A DNA stretch of 59,986 nucleotides from Gammaproteobacteria bacterium (GTDB taxonomy: Bacteria > Pseudomonadota > Gammaproteobacteria > GRL18), in NCBI GenBank assembly GCA_026196615.1, contig JAPHSW010000033.1, positions 1 through 59,986 of the forward strand. The letters are read 5' to 3'. Shown here in pieces: positions 50,317-59,110 of this stretch. The notes below the pieces were generated by a model that saw only the letters and a list, made by a program, of their open reading frames with translations, was not told the DNA's origin and searched no databases. The first letter of the stretch is position 1. Every line of letters begins with the position of its first letter. A program made the position numbers and the translations under genes.

Positions 50317-50784
50317 ATGACAATTAAAAATGATCAGGATTTTAAACAGGCATTATCAGGGCTTTCAATTGTTGAGCAAAGAAAATTGGCTGCTCAATTT
50401 ATTGAGAGCGTTGAGAAACTGAATGATGATCCCCTCATTGAAAGGGCACTCAAAACAGCAAAAGTTGAGTCCAGTGACAATGAAATTGAAGATGTTTATC
50501 GGCAGGTTAAATCATTGGCCGTCAAAACTTACACGTCTTGTGGTGATGAGACTGATTGGTCATCACAGGCTGCCCATTTTGTGGTGACAGCGACAAAAGC
50601 CTGCCTGACACCTTTGCCACATTTGGGTAATAAAAATAATCTGGCATGGAAATGTGCAATGCAAACGCGAATGGCACGTAATTGTGAAATGATTGAAGCA
50701 GATAGTGATGTTGTTGACAATGAGGCACAAAAACAATACCTCATTGCCAATGATTTTCTCGCTACTTCAGCAGAAACGAAATAG
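50317..50784 (+). CDS. hydrogenase-operon-linked protein, unknown
   Basis: A protein of 155 residues, soluble and mostly helical: FKQALSGLSIVEQRKLAAQFIESVEKLN, then VYRQVKSLAVKTYTSCGDETDWSSQAAHFVVTATKACLTPLP, WKCAMQTRMARNCEMIEAD. The three cysteine spots (TSCG, KACL, WKCAM/RNCEM) are not in a known cluster motif. It begins 41 bp after hynL with no terminator between, so it is probably co-transcribed. I do not recognise the family. Confidence 0.6.
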   Translation: MTIKNDQDFKQALSGLSIVEQRKLAAQFIESVEKLNDDPLIERALKTAKVESSDNEIEDVYRQVKSLAVKTYTSCGDETDWSSQAAHFVVTATKACLTPLPHLGNKNNLAWKCAMQTRMARNCEMIEADSDVVDNEAQKQYLIANDFLATSAETK

Positions 50785-50816
50785 GAAAAAAGAGATGTGA
50801 ATTTATTAACGATTGC

Positions 50817-51278
50817 TTAATGACAACGATTTGAGTCTTTAAGCAAATCTTGCTTTAAATAGTACTTGTGAGCTGCCAATAGGTTCACAACTTCCTCTCT
50901 TTTTTCATTGGGGATTTTGACATGAATATGAGGTTTTCCTGCACCTCCTGACATGCAAACTCCTTTGTCGAATAAATGCTTAAGTGCATTTGCCTCAGTC
51001 ACTTCAATGATTGGAATGCGCTTTTCAAATATTTCATAGTCATCACGGATTCCGATTGAACAAACAGGAGGATGGGTATCAGTTAAGGTAAAACCTTCTT
51101 TTTGAAAAGCTTCATCTGCATGAGGATAAACGTCTTCTGGGATAAAAAAGTGGGCATGGATAAATGTCTCGCCATGAAGTACATCGACACCTATTGCTGT
51201 GAGTTCTTTTTCAAGTTGTTCTGATAATGCGACGACTTTTTTTGTTGCTATAAACCAATTTTGATGGGGTTCGATCAT
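50817..51278 (-). CDS. soluble protein of unknown function, His-containing
   Basis: A protein of 153 residues without signal peptide, with alternating strands and helices: WFIATKKVVALSEQLEKELTAIGVDVLHGETFIHAHFFIPEDVYPHADEAF, then YEIFEKRIPIIEVTEANALKHLFDKGVCMSGGAGKPHIHVKIPNEKREEVVNLLA. HAHFF and PHIHVKI are possible metal-binding histidines. It may be a ferredoxin-like (ACT-type) fold, but I do not recognise it. It faces the end of the hydrogenase operon. Confidence 0.55.
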   Translation of the reverse strand: MIEPHQNWFIATKKVVALSEQLEKELTAIGVDVLHGETFIHAHFFIPEDVYPHADEAFQKEGFTLTDTHPPVCSIGIRDDYEIFEKRIPIIEVTEANALKHLFDKGVCMSGGAGKPHIHVKIPNEKREEVVNLLAAHKYYLKQDLLKDSNRCH

Positions 51279-51517
51279 GATATACCTCCCCTGATAAAAA
51301 CTACAAAAAATATATTAACGCTATACTATAAGTATAAGGAGCAATGGAATAATTACAAGAGACTAATATTGAGTTAACCGGATCTATATCAATAAAATGA
51401 TGAGATGTTTAATTTGATGAGTGTAAAGAATAATTAATTGATTTAATTATAAAGGTGGTAATGATAAATAAAGAGTAACTATTTGAATTAATAATACTGA
51501 AAGTTAGGGGGTGGGTT

Positions 51518-51850
51518 ATGTTAAACCAAAATAATGACTTAGGGCTTAACAGTAAAGGTTATTTAATCAATTTTGATGCATGGAATAAGGATTTTGCATT
51601 AGATATAGCAAAAGAAAATAATCTGGAATTGACAGAATGTCATTGGCATATTATCAATTTTTTACGTGATTATTATTTAGAATATGGTGTATCACCAGAT
51701 CCTAGAGAAATTATTAAAAAATTGGGTAAGGAAATTGATCATGATCTTCCATGCAGTAGAAAGCGATTAGAAGGCTTGTTTTCTGGAGGTGGTTGTGAGC
51801 TGGCATGCAAGATTGCCGGTTTACCAGACTGTCATTGCAGGGGATTATAA
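51518..51850 (+). CDS. DsrC/TusE-family sulfur carrier paralogue
   Basis: A protein of 110 residues of the DsrC/TusE fold: LNSKGYLINFDAWNKDFALDIAKENNLELTECHWHIINFLRDYYLEYGVSP, PREIIKKLG and the C-terminal arm LFSGGGCELACKIAGLPDCHCRGL. True DsrC has two arm cysteines 11 residues apart with the last one next to the C-terminus (CKIAGLPxxxxC); here Cys 97 precedes KIAGLP, but the following cysteines are 8 and 10 residues on (Cys 105, Cys 107), a fourth is at Cys 93, and three residues follow. It is thus a variant that may carry a different disulfide or trisulfide. A GGGGG-type ribosome site precedes the ATG. It leads a two-gene operon. Confidence 0.85.
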   Translation: MLNQNNDLGLNSKGYLINFDAWNKDFALDIAKENNLELTECHWHIINFLRDYYLEYGVSPDPREIIKKLGKEIDHDLPCSRKRLEGLFSGGGCELACKIAGLPDCHCRGL

Positions 51851-51854
51851 TATC

Positions 51855-52709
51855 ATGATTGAAATAAAAAAAATTGGCTCAGATGAAGTCTTAGCTGAGA
51901 TTGATGCTGAGACTTTGTCTGGAGCAGATCTGAGTGAGATGAGACTCGAAGAGGCTGATTTAGAAAATGCCGATTTGAGTCATGCCAGGCTGGATTTTGC
52001 TGACTTGAATCGTGCTAATCTAAAAGGAGCAAATTTACAGCATACATCACTTGTCGGTGCGCATTTGAATGATGCCGATTTGAGTGATGCAAATTTATCT
52101 TATGCAGAAATGGGGAGTGATGTTCAGCATCATGCTGCAATGTTACTTAATAGTAGGCTTATTAATACGAATTTAGCCCATGCTTATCTTCATTGGGTGG
52201 ACTTTCGTGAAGCAGATTTGAGCCATGCTCATTTGAATAGAGCTGATGTACGTCATGCCATTTTTTATCGAGCGAATCTGACCAAAGTGATTGCAAATGA
52301 TTGTTTATTTATTCGTGCCAATCTTCGAGAAGCTGATCTTAACCATGCAGATTTGAGAGATAGTCATTTTAATGATGCGAATATGATTAAAGTGAACCTT
52401 AGTTTTGCAAATATGGGAAGTAAGCATGACAATGGATTTTCGGTCATAAACAAGGCCAATATGGAGCGTGCTAATCTCAGCCATGCGCACTTGGAAAATA
52501 TTTTTGCCAGATCGGTGAATCTTCATCAGGCAGATTTAAGCCATGCTAATTTAGAAGAAGCGGTTATGACTGGAAGTATTATTTCACATGCAAATGTCAG
52601 TGAAGCTGAGTTTCAAGGTGTTGAATTGGATACCGTGACTATGGCCTATTCAAATTTTTCTAAGGCACTGAATGCAGATATTCCAACATACAAAAAAAAT
52701 GTTCATTAA
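51855..52709 (+). CDS. pentapeptide-repeat protein
   Basis: A protein of 284 residues. After a short start (MIEIKKIGSDEVLAEIDAE) the sequence consists of pentapeptide repeats of the A(D/N)LxxA type from about residue 25 to 270 (LSGADLSEMRLEEADLENADL, ADLSHAHLNRADVRHA). It should fold into a right-handed quadrilateral beta-helix. Many repeats carry His in the exposed position (LSHA, LNHA, VRHA). Some members inhibit gyrase by DNA mimicry, but most have unknown roles; this one is not markedly acidic on its face. ATG at 51855, 4 bp after the DsrC-like stop, is chosen over the frame start at 51789. Confidence 0.85.
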   Translation: MIEIKKIGSDEVLAEIDAETLSGADLSEMRLEEADLENADLSHARLDFADLNRANLKGANLQHTSLVGAHLNDADLSDANLSYAEMGSDVQHHAAMLLNSRLINTNLAHAYLHWVDFREADLSHAHLNRADVRHAIFYRANLTKVIANDCLFIRANLREADLNHADLRDSHFNDANMIKVNLSFANMGSKHDNGFSVINKANMERANLSHAHLENIFARSVNLHQADLSHANLEEAVMTGSIISHANVSEAEFQGVELDTVTMAYSNFSKALNADIPTYKKNVH

Positions 52710-52833
52710 ATATTGATCAAGCTCATTCATTAAATAGTACTAATATGTTTATAATTAGGTAGTTAATGACAGAGCTTGATTTATATTTCTTAATGTCAAG
52801 ATTCTTGTCCGACAAATGGGTGAGTGAAATAAA

Positions 52834-53997
52834 ATGAAATTTTATGACTTAGAATCCATTCTTATCACAATGCTTTTTATAGTATTGCTACCATGTACGG
52901 CTTCATCTCAAGAACTTGAAGCACCTCATTCCTTGTCTGTTGTTCCAGTAAAATCATATTCTATTCCAGCGAATCGACTGTTTATTGGTGGTACCGTTGC
53001 TGCACATAAATCGGTTGTATTAACTGCTCAGATGCCAGGACGTATTATCAGTATTTCTGGTGAAGAAGGCGATCGTTTTAAGCAGGGAGATTTGTTAGCC
53101 AGAATAAATGATGATGAATTGCGAGCAAAAAGGCAAACTGCATTGGCACAGTATAATAATGCTACCATTGCAATTAATAATGCGGGAGTGCAATACCATA
53201 GACAAATTGTATCGCCATCAACATCAAATCGTGCACCAGGAGGAATGGGACTACCAGGAATGTTTGATCAATTGGTGACAAATCCTATGTCGAATATTAT
53301 AGGGACTAGAGATTATGATGTAGAAAGAGGAGCTGATATTGTTGCTGCTCGTTCACAACTTGAGCAGGCACATCAAGGACTTGAACAGGCACGCTCTCAA
53401 ATTCAGCAAATTGATACAAAATTACGGGATACATTAAGTATTGCCCCTTTTGATGGTGTGATTGTCAGTAAAAATATTGAAATTGGTGATACGGTTCAAC
53501 CAGGACAAAGTTTACTAGTATATGAAGATCTGGATGTTTTACAAATAGTCATTGATGTTCCTGGAAGCCTTATTCATAATTTAAAAGAAGGGCAAACTGT
53601 TGAGGCGAAAATTGATGCTCTACAGAGTCAAATACCAGTTAAAGTCAGTAAGATCTTCCCAACTTCCGATCCAGTACGACATACAACACGAGTTAAATTA
53701 ACCTTACCTAAAAGCAGTCAGGCTTCTCCTGGAAATTATGCTGAAGTTTGGATTCCAGGGGCTAATAATTCTTTACAGAAGCGTCTATTAGTGCCCTCAT
53801 CTTCAGTGATTGAAAGAGGAGGCATCCCTTCAATCTTTGTTGTAAATGAACAGAATAAAGCTGAACTTCGTTTAGTTCGAGTGGGTGATGTTCTGGTTTC
53901 TGGAGATGTTGTTATTTTATATGGGGTAAAAGAAAACGAAAGAGTATTAGATAAGCCTCCAGCATTTATTACTTCAGGATATGATGTAAAAAAATAA
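52834..53997 (+). CDS. RND efflux periplasmic adaptor (membrane fusion protein)
   Basis: A protein of 387 residues with an N-terminal anchor or signal peptide (ITMLFIVLLPCTASS), a lipoyl-type domain (LTAQMPGRIISISGEEGDRFKQGDLLARI), a coiled-coil hairpin (about 95-190, ARSQLEQAHQGLEQARSQIQQID), a second lipoyl half (IAPFDGVIVSKNIEIGDTVQPGQSLL) and a beta-barrel. It bridges the inner-membrane pump with an outer-membrane channel. It is followed 39 bp later by the pump gene; no TolC-like gene lies in the window. The coiled-coil region has a Met/Gly/Pro-rich loop (RAPGGMGLPGMFDQLV). Confidence 0.87.
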   Translation: MKFYDLESILITMLFIVLLPCTASSQELEAPHSLSVVPVKSYSIPANRLFIGGTVAAHKSVVLTAQMPGRIISISGEEGDRFKQGDLLARINDDELRAKRQTALAQYNNATIAINNAGVQYHRQIVSPSTSNRAPGGMGLPGMFDQLVTNPMSNIIGTRDYDVERGADIVAARSQLEQAHQGLEQARSQIQQIDTKLRDTLSIAPFDGVIVSKNIEIGDTVQPGQSLLVYEDLDVLQIVIDVPGSLIHNLKEGQTVEAKIDALQSQIPVKVSKIFPTSDPVRHTTRVKLTLPKSSQASPGNYAEVWIPGANNSLQKRLLVPSSSVIERGGIPSIFVVNEQNKAELRLVRVGDVLVSGDVVILYGVKENERVLDKPPAFITSGYDVKK

Positions 53998-54036
53998 TTT
54001 ATTTGTAAACACTATTAAATTGCTCAGGGTAAAATA

Positions 54037-57000
54037 ATGACTGAGAAAAAATCTGAAAAAAACTTAACAGACAGAAGAAATAAGAATTCTGACAGAAGAA
54101 TTAAGCATTTTTCCAGAAGACCAGCTCTCACTCATCCACATCATGAACCTGTAGAAGGGCCAAGACTTGGTTTGGCCGGAAATATTGCCAATTTTTTTAT
54201 TGATTCCCCTCTCACCCCATTGCTTTTTTTTGCTGTACTTTTTATTGGACTTTTGGGATTGATTTACACCCCTCGTCAAGAAGACCCTCAAATCTCAGTA
54301 CCCATGATTGATATTTTTGTTCAATACTCAGGTGCTTCAGCTGATGATGTTGCTAATATTGCTATTGCACCTCTTGAAAGTATGATGAAGGAAATTCCAG
54401 GTGTAAAACATATCTATTCAGCTTCTCAGCATGATCAGGGAATTGTGACCGTTCGGTTTAAAGTGAATGAAGAAATGGGTCCATCAATTGTAAAAGTTCA
54501 TGACAAACTTCAATCCAATATGGATAAAATACCACCGGGTGTTTCCATGCCGCTTGTTAAACCTAAGGGAATTGATGATGTTCCTGTTGTCACGGTGACA
54601 CTCTGGGCTGATGATATTTATGATTCAGAGTTAAGAGTTTTGTCTCATAAAGTCTTACAGCGTTTAAAGGAAGTCAAAAATACAGGGCAAGGTTTTGTTG
54701 TTGGAGGACGAAAACAACAAATACGAATTGAAGTCTTACCAGAGCGTTTGATTGGTTTTGGAATCAGTCTGGATCAAGTGGCTAATGCCATTAGGAGTGC
54801 CAATGCTGAACATCCTGCAGGATATCTTGAACAGGGTGATGCATCATTTAAAGTATTTACAGGCTCTTATTTTAAAAATGTGAACGATATACGAAAACTG
54901 GTGATTGGCGTGAATCAGGGCAAACCTGTTTATTTACGTGATATTGCAGAAATTGTCGATGGACCATCAGAAAGTAGTGAAATTGTTTCATATTATAGTG
55001 GAATGGCAAAACCTGATGATGAAAAAATGGCAAATGATGTTCCTTCGGTTACGATTGCACTGGCTAAAAAAGAAGGTTCGAATGGAGTGACAGTTGCAGA
55101 GGAGGTCATTGCTAAATTGGAAACTCTTAAAGGTCGATTAATTCCTGATAATATTCATACGACAATTACTCGTGACTATGGTAAAACAGCCAATGATAAA
55201 GTGAATGAACTCTTAAAGGCATTAGTTTATGCAGCTGTTGCAGTAAGTTTTCTATGTTGGATAACTATTGGTGCTCGACCAGCAATTGTCGTAATTACAG
55301 TAATACCTGTGGTGATTTTAATAACAATTTGGTCAAGTTGGGCTCTGGGTAATACCATTAACCGAGTTAGTATGTTTGCTTTGATTTTTTCAATTGGTAT
55401 TTTAGTTGATGATGCCACCGTGGTTGTGGAAAATATTTTCAGGCGTTGGTTAAGAAATGGTGAGACCAGTATAGCTACTGCTGTAGATGCTGTTCGTGAG
55501 GTTGGTAATCCAACTATTATTGCGACCTTCACTATCTTAGCAGCCTTATTACCTATGGGCTTTGTCAGTGGTATGATGGGGCCTTATATGCAACCTATAC
55601 CTGCATTGGGTTCAGTTGCGATGTTATTTTCTCTTCTTGCTGCTTTTGTTTTTACTCCCTGGTTTTCTTTGCGTTTGAAGCCAAAAATGGCAACTTTAAA
55701 AAAAGCTGAAGATCATGAAAAAAACATTCAAGATAAAATTGGTGGCTTTTATCGTCCATTATTACTCCCATTGATCAAAAATCGTTTTTTAGGTTGGCTC
55801 TTTTTGATTATTATTGTCATTCTTTTTTTTCTTGCTTGTTCGATGTTTTACACTAAAGCCGTGACAGTAAAAATGTTGCCCTTTGATAATAAACCAGAAT
55901 TTAATGTCTTAATCAATATGCCAGAAGGTACAGCTATTCTTGAAACTGCTAACGTTGCTAGAAGGTTGGCTGAAACGATTCAAAAAAATGTTCCAGAAGT
56001 AACCGCTTTACAAACCTATGCAGGAACGGCCTCACCCTTTAATTTCAACGGTATGGTCAGACACTATTACCTACGCCAGGAACCCTGGCATGCTGATATT
56101 CAGGTTATGCTTGTGGATAAAGAACATCGTGATCGAAGTAGTCATCAATTGGCGGAATCGACTCGTAAATTACTCACAGAACAGGCACATGCTCTTGGGG
56201 CAAAAATTGCAGTGATTGAAATGCCTCCAGGACCTCCAGTATTGCAAACAATGGTCGCAGAAATCTATGGACCAGATGCTAAAACACGTCGTGAAGTTGC
56301 AACTGATATGACTCGTATTTTTTCAGAAACCCCCAATCTGGTTGATGCTGATAATTATATGATTATGCCTTATGAGCGTTGGCATTTTAACGTAGATACA
56401 GAGAAAGCAATGCGTCAGGGTGTTTCTATTGAAACCATCAATCGTAATATTCAAATGGCAATGGGAGGTTATAAGCTGGGTGATATCAAAGGGCATAATT
56501 CACTTGAACCTAAGTTTATCGTCGTGCAATTACCTCTGGAAAAGAGGGGAGAAATTGGACGCTTGTCAAATCTTCCCATCGCTTCATCTAATGGGCACAT
56601 GGTTCCTCTGGCAGAGCTAGGAAATTTTGTTAAAGTTGAAGAACAAAATATTATCTATCGTAAAGATTTGCGACCTATGGAATATGTTGTGGGTGAAATG
56701 GAAGGACGTTTGGGCGCACCCATTTATGGCATTTTATCTATTGAAGACACATTGAAAAATTACACAACACCTGACGGTATACAAATGACAGGAACAATGA
56801 CTGCAGCTCCTGAAGATGATCTTCATTCTGGTTTTGAATGGAGTGGTGAATGGGTCGTAACCTATGAAACTTTTCGAGATATGGGACTGGCGTTTGCTGC
56901 TGCATTGGTTCTTATTTATGGTCTATTGGTTTTGGAGTTCAGAAACTTTATTCTACCTTCAATTATTATGGCACCCATTCCACTGACCTTGATCGGTATC

Positions 57001-57399
57001 ATACCAGGACACTGGATTATGAGTGCTGAATTTACGGCCACTTCTATGATTGGCTTTATTGCTTTAGCTGGTATAGAAGTAAGAAGCTCAATATTATTAG
57101 TTGATTTTGTTAAGAATGAAATACATCTTGGACAAGACCCCATGCATGCAGTTGCAACTGCCGGGCAAATTAGAATGCGGCCTATATGGGTGACTAATTT
57201 AACTATGATGGCAGGTTCGGCAACCATATTATTTGATCCAATTTTTCAGGGTATGGCCATTTCATTATTATTCGGTCCGATTGTTGCTACAAGCTTAACT
57301 CTATTTGTTATTCCTCTTGGTTGTACATCAGTGCATAAAACACTTTGTCCTGAGGGTGATAGTAGCAATAGTGATGATTCTTGTGTCACTGCGGATTAG
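54037..57399 (+). CDS. RND-family efflux pump (HAE-type)
   Basis: A protein of 1120 residues with a hydrophilic basic start of about 45 residues (DRRNKNSDRRIKHFSRRP) longer than in AcrB, then the twelve-helix RND architecture: TM1 FFAVLFIGLLGLIYTPRQEDP, two large periplasmic loops, and in TM4 the proton-relay pair in FSIGILVDDATVVVENIFR. GLVVD-type conserved GIPGHWIM and MRPIWVTNLTMMAGSATILF lie in the C-terminal part. The N-terminal RQEDPQISVP and SGASADDVANI motif resemble pumps with hydrophobic-drug or solvent substrates; the substrate is not readable. It ends 5 bp before the antiporter start. Confidence 0.87.
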   Translation: MTEKKSEKNLTDRRNKNSDRRIKHFSRRPALTHPHHEPVEGPRLGLAGNIANFFIDSPLTPLLFFAVLFIGLLGLIYTPRQEDPQISVPMIDIFVQYSGASADDVANIAIAPLESMMKEIPGVKHIYSASQHDQGIVTVRFKVNEEMGPSIVKVHDKLQSNMDKIPPGVSMPLVKPKGIDDVPVVTVTLWADDIYDSELRVLSHKVLQRLKEVKNTGQGFVVGGRKQQIRIEVLPERLIGFGISLDQVANAIRSANAEHPAGYLEQGDASFKVFTGSYFKNVNDIRKLVIGVNQGKPVYLRDIAEIVDGPSESSEIVSYYSGMAKPDDEKMANDVPSVTIALAKKEGSNGVTVAEEVIAKLETLKGRLIPDNIHTTITRDYGKTANDKVNELLKALVYAAVAVSFLCWITIGARPAIVVITVIPVVILITIWSSWALGNTINRVSMFALIFSIGILVDDATVVVENIFRRWLRNGETSIATAVDAVREVGNPTIIATFTILAALLPMGFVSGMMGPYMQPIPALGSVAMLFSLLAAFVFTPWFSLRLKPKMATLKKAEDHEKNIQDKIGGFYRPLLLPLIKNRFLGWLFLIIIVILFFLACSMFYTKAVTVKMLPFDNKPEFNVLINMPEGTAILETANVARRLAETIQKNVPEVTALQTYAGTASPFNFNGMVRHYYLRQEPWHADIQVMLVDKEHRDRSSHQLAESTRKLLTEQAHALGAKIAVIEMPPGPPVLQTMVAEIYGPDAKTRREVATDMTRIFSETPNLVDADNYMIMPYERWHFNVDTEKAMRQGVSIETINRNIQMAMGGYKLGDIKGHNSLEPKFIVVQLPLEKRGEIGRLSNLPIASSNGHMVPLAELGNFVKVEEQNIIYRKDLRPMEYVVGEMEGRLGAPIYGILSIEDTLKNYTTPDGIQMTGTMTAAPEDDLHSGFEWSGEWVVTYETFRDMGLAFAAALVLIYGLLVLEFRNFILPSIIMAPIPLTLIGIIPGHWIMSAEFTATSMIGFIALAGIEVRSSILLVDFVKNEIHLGQDPMHAVATAGQIRMRPIWVTNLTMMAGSATILFDPIFQGMAISLLFGPIVATSLTLFVIPLGCTSVHKTLCPEGDSSNSDDSCVTAD

Positions 57400-57404
57400 A
57401 TGAA

Positions 57405-58616
57405 ATGGAAGCACATGTTTTCTTTTTATATCTATTAACCATTCTCTTAGCCGCGAGAGTTTTTGCAGAAATTTCTTCTCATCTTGGAGCTCCATCCGTT
57501 ATAGGCGAGCTTATTGCCGGTATTGTTATTGGTCCAAGTTTATTAGGCTGGATTGAACCAGGTGAAATTCTGAAGCTGCTGGCTGAAATTGGCATTATTC
57601 TATTACTTTTCGAAGTAGGACTTAAAACTGATGGTAAACGTCTGTTACATTCTGGTTTTCAGTCTGCTGTTGTTGCTTTAACTGGTTTTATATTTCCTTT
57701 GATCTTTGGATTTGCTATCAGTTATTGGTTTTTTGGACTTTCCACTCTTGTTTCTTTATTTATTGGAGGCACAATTACAGCCACCAGTATTGGTATTACT
57801 GTCAGAGTATTACGTGATATTAAATGCCAGCAAGCTCATGAGGGACAGGTTGTTCTTGGTGCAGCCGTTTTGGATGATGTGTTTGGTGTTGTACTCTTGG
57901 CTATACTTTATGAATTTTCTATTCATGGAGGTATTAGTTTTTTTAATGTCAGTAAGGTGTTGTTATTTATAGGGACTTTTTTTGCTATAGCACCTATTGC
58001 CGCAAAACTGATGTCTGTCTATATAAAACGTCTTGATGAAATCAGTGAAATACCTGGTTTGATTCCAACAACGATTGTTTCTATGGTACTGTTTTTTTCA
58101 TGGGTTTCTCACTCATTAGGTGCACCTGAGTTGTTAGGTGGATTTGCTGCGGGACTGGCACTGTCAAGACGTTTTTTTATACCCTTTGGCTTAACTATTA
58201 GCACAGATAAAAAGTTTGCTCGAAGTATCGAAGTTCAGATGAAGCCAATAATCCAGTTGTTTACACCCATATTTTTTGTTTATATAGGCTTGTCACTTAA
58301 TCTGAGAGAAATTGACTGGAATTCGCCGTTTATCTGGAGCTTTTCATTGATAGTTTTTGTTCTTGCTGTAATGACAAAAATGATTGGTCCATTTTTTTTA
58401 AAGGAATCATTACATTCAAAATTAGCAATTGGTATGGCTATGGTTCCTCGTGGTGAAATTGGTTTAATCTTTGCTGAATTAGGGCGCTTAAGTGGTATTT
58501 TTAATAATGAGATACACGCTGGAATGGTGATCGTTATTGCATTAACCACCTTGTTATCACCCTTTGTTATGAAGTGGTATCATGATAAATATGCTTCTCA
58601 TTTATGTGATGAATAA
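57405..58616 (+). CDS. CPA2-family cation/proton antiporter (Kef/NapA-type)
   Basis: A protein of 403 residues with 12-13 helices: FFLYLLTILLAARVFAEISSHLGAPSVIGELIAGIVIGPSLL, the LLLFEVGLKTD start of the second helix pair, and the central VLGAAVLDDVFGVVLLAILY, whose Asp-Asp pair is the ion-binding site of electrogenic NapA/NhaA-like carriers. LPRGEIGLIF-like MVPRGEIGLIFAELG is another family block. There is no RCK/TrkA-N domain, so it is not a full KefB/C. ATG at 57405 lies after the pump stop; the in-frame TTG at 57381 would overlap the pump gene. Confidence 0.88.
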   Translation: MEAHVFFLYLLTILLAARVFAEISSHLGAPSVIGELIAGIVIGPSLLGWIEPGEILKLLAEIGIILLLFEVGLKTDGKRLLHSGFQSAVVALTGFIFPLIFGFAISYWFFGLSTLVSLFIGGTITATSIGITVRVLRDIKCQQAHEGQVVLGAAVLDDVFGVVLLAILYEFSIHGGISFFNVSKVLLFIGTFFAIAPIAAKLMSVYIKRLDEISEIPGLIPTTIVSMVLFFSWVSHSLGAPELLGGFAAGLALSRRFFIPFGLTISTDKKFARSIEVQMKPIIQLFTPIFFVYIGLSLNLREIDWNSPFIWSFSLIVFVLAVMTKMIGPFFLKESLHSKLAIGMAMVPRGEIGLIFAELGRLSGIFNNEIHAGMVIVIALTTLLSPFVMKWYHDKYASHLCDE

Positions 58617-58757
58617 TGATTATTATCACTGAATAAAATCAGTTTTCATCAGATGATTTGAGTATATGTTTTGTCAACCTGATAAAGGTTTGAACTAGTG
58701 TGAATTAAATGGATGGCAGGCAGCAGATACATTATTGAATTTATCACTTGGTACCTG

Positions 58758-58788
58758 CTGTTTTTACAAAAACAGTTTATTTTTTTTC
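58758..58788 (+). terminator. probable intrinsic terminator of the RND-antiporter operon
   Basis: CTGTTTTT (58758-58765), AC, AAAAACAG (58768-58775) form a perfect 8-bp stem followed on the plus strand by TTTATTTTTTTT. It lies between the antiporter stop and the end of the converging lipoprotein gene and overlaps the latter's stop. Confidence 0.55.
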
Positions 58789-59061
58789 GTTATGGCTGTT
58801 AACAATAGCAGTACACATTGCACCATCAGGATCATTTTCACAGGTGCTTTTGATCATTTCGCATGCTGTCATTCCCATTGTTTTCATCATATCGTTCATG
58901 GCTTGAGGGGTATCTTTAGATTGCTTCATTTCAGCCATGCCCTCATTCATTTTCTCTTTGCATTCCTCGTAGATACTGACCCATTCTGGTTCACTACCAC
59001 AGCCAGAAAGAGCAATAACAGCTCCCATAGTTAATACTTTAACCCATTTTGAATGTTTCAT
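58777..59061 (-). CDS. small Cys/Met-rich lipoprotein
   Basis: A protein of 94 residues with a lipoprotein signal peptide and lipobox LSGC (Cys 21). The mature part is rich in Met, Lys, Glu and has four further cysteines (EECKEK, ACEMIKSTCENDPDGAMC) with repeated M-x2-M-like spacing (MNEGMAEMKQ, MNDMMKTMGM). The composition resembles small metal-handling or stress lipoproteins, but I know no exact family. The residue after Cys is Gly, so outer-membrane sorting is expected. Its promoter lies between it and the small secreted protein gene upstream. Confidence 0.65.
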   Translation of the reverse strand: MKHSKWVKVLTMGAVIALSGCGSEPEWVSIYEECKEKMNEGMAEMKQSKDTPQAMNDMMKTMGMTACEMIKSTCENDPDGAMCTAIVNSHNEKK

Positions 59062-59110
59062 TGATTGATCCCTTTTTGAATTTAAAAACTGTGCTCTTAA
59101 AATTTACAGC

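Noticed and set aside
52713-52727. FNR-like TTGATCAA before the efflux operon
   Set aside because: The two half-sites abut without the 4-bp spacer that FNR needs.
57405-58616. KefB/KefC glutathione-gated potassium channel
   Set aside because: No C-terminal TrkA-N (RCK) domain, and the Asp-Asp pair favours a Na+/H+-type antiporter.
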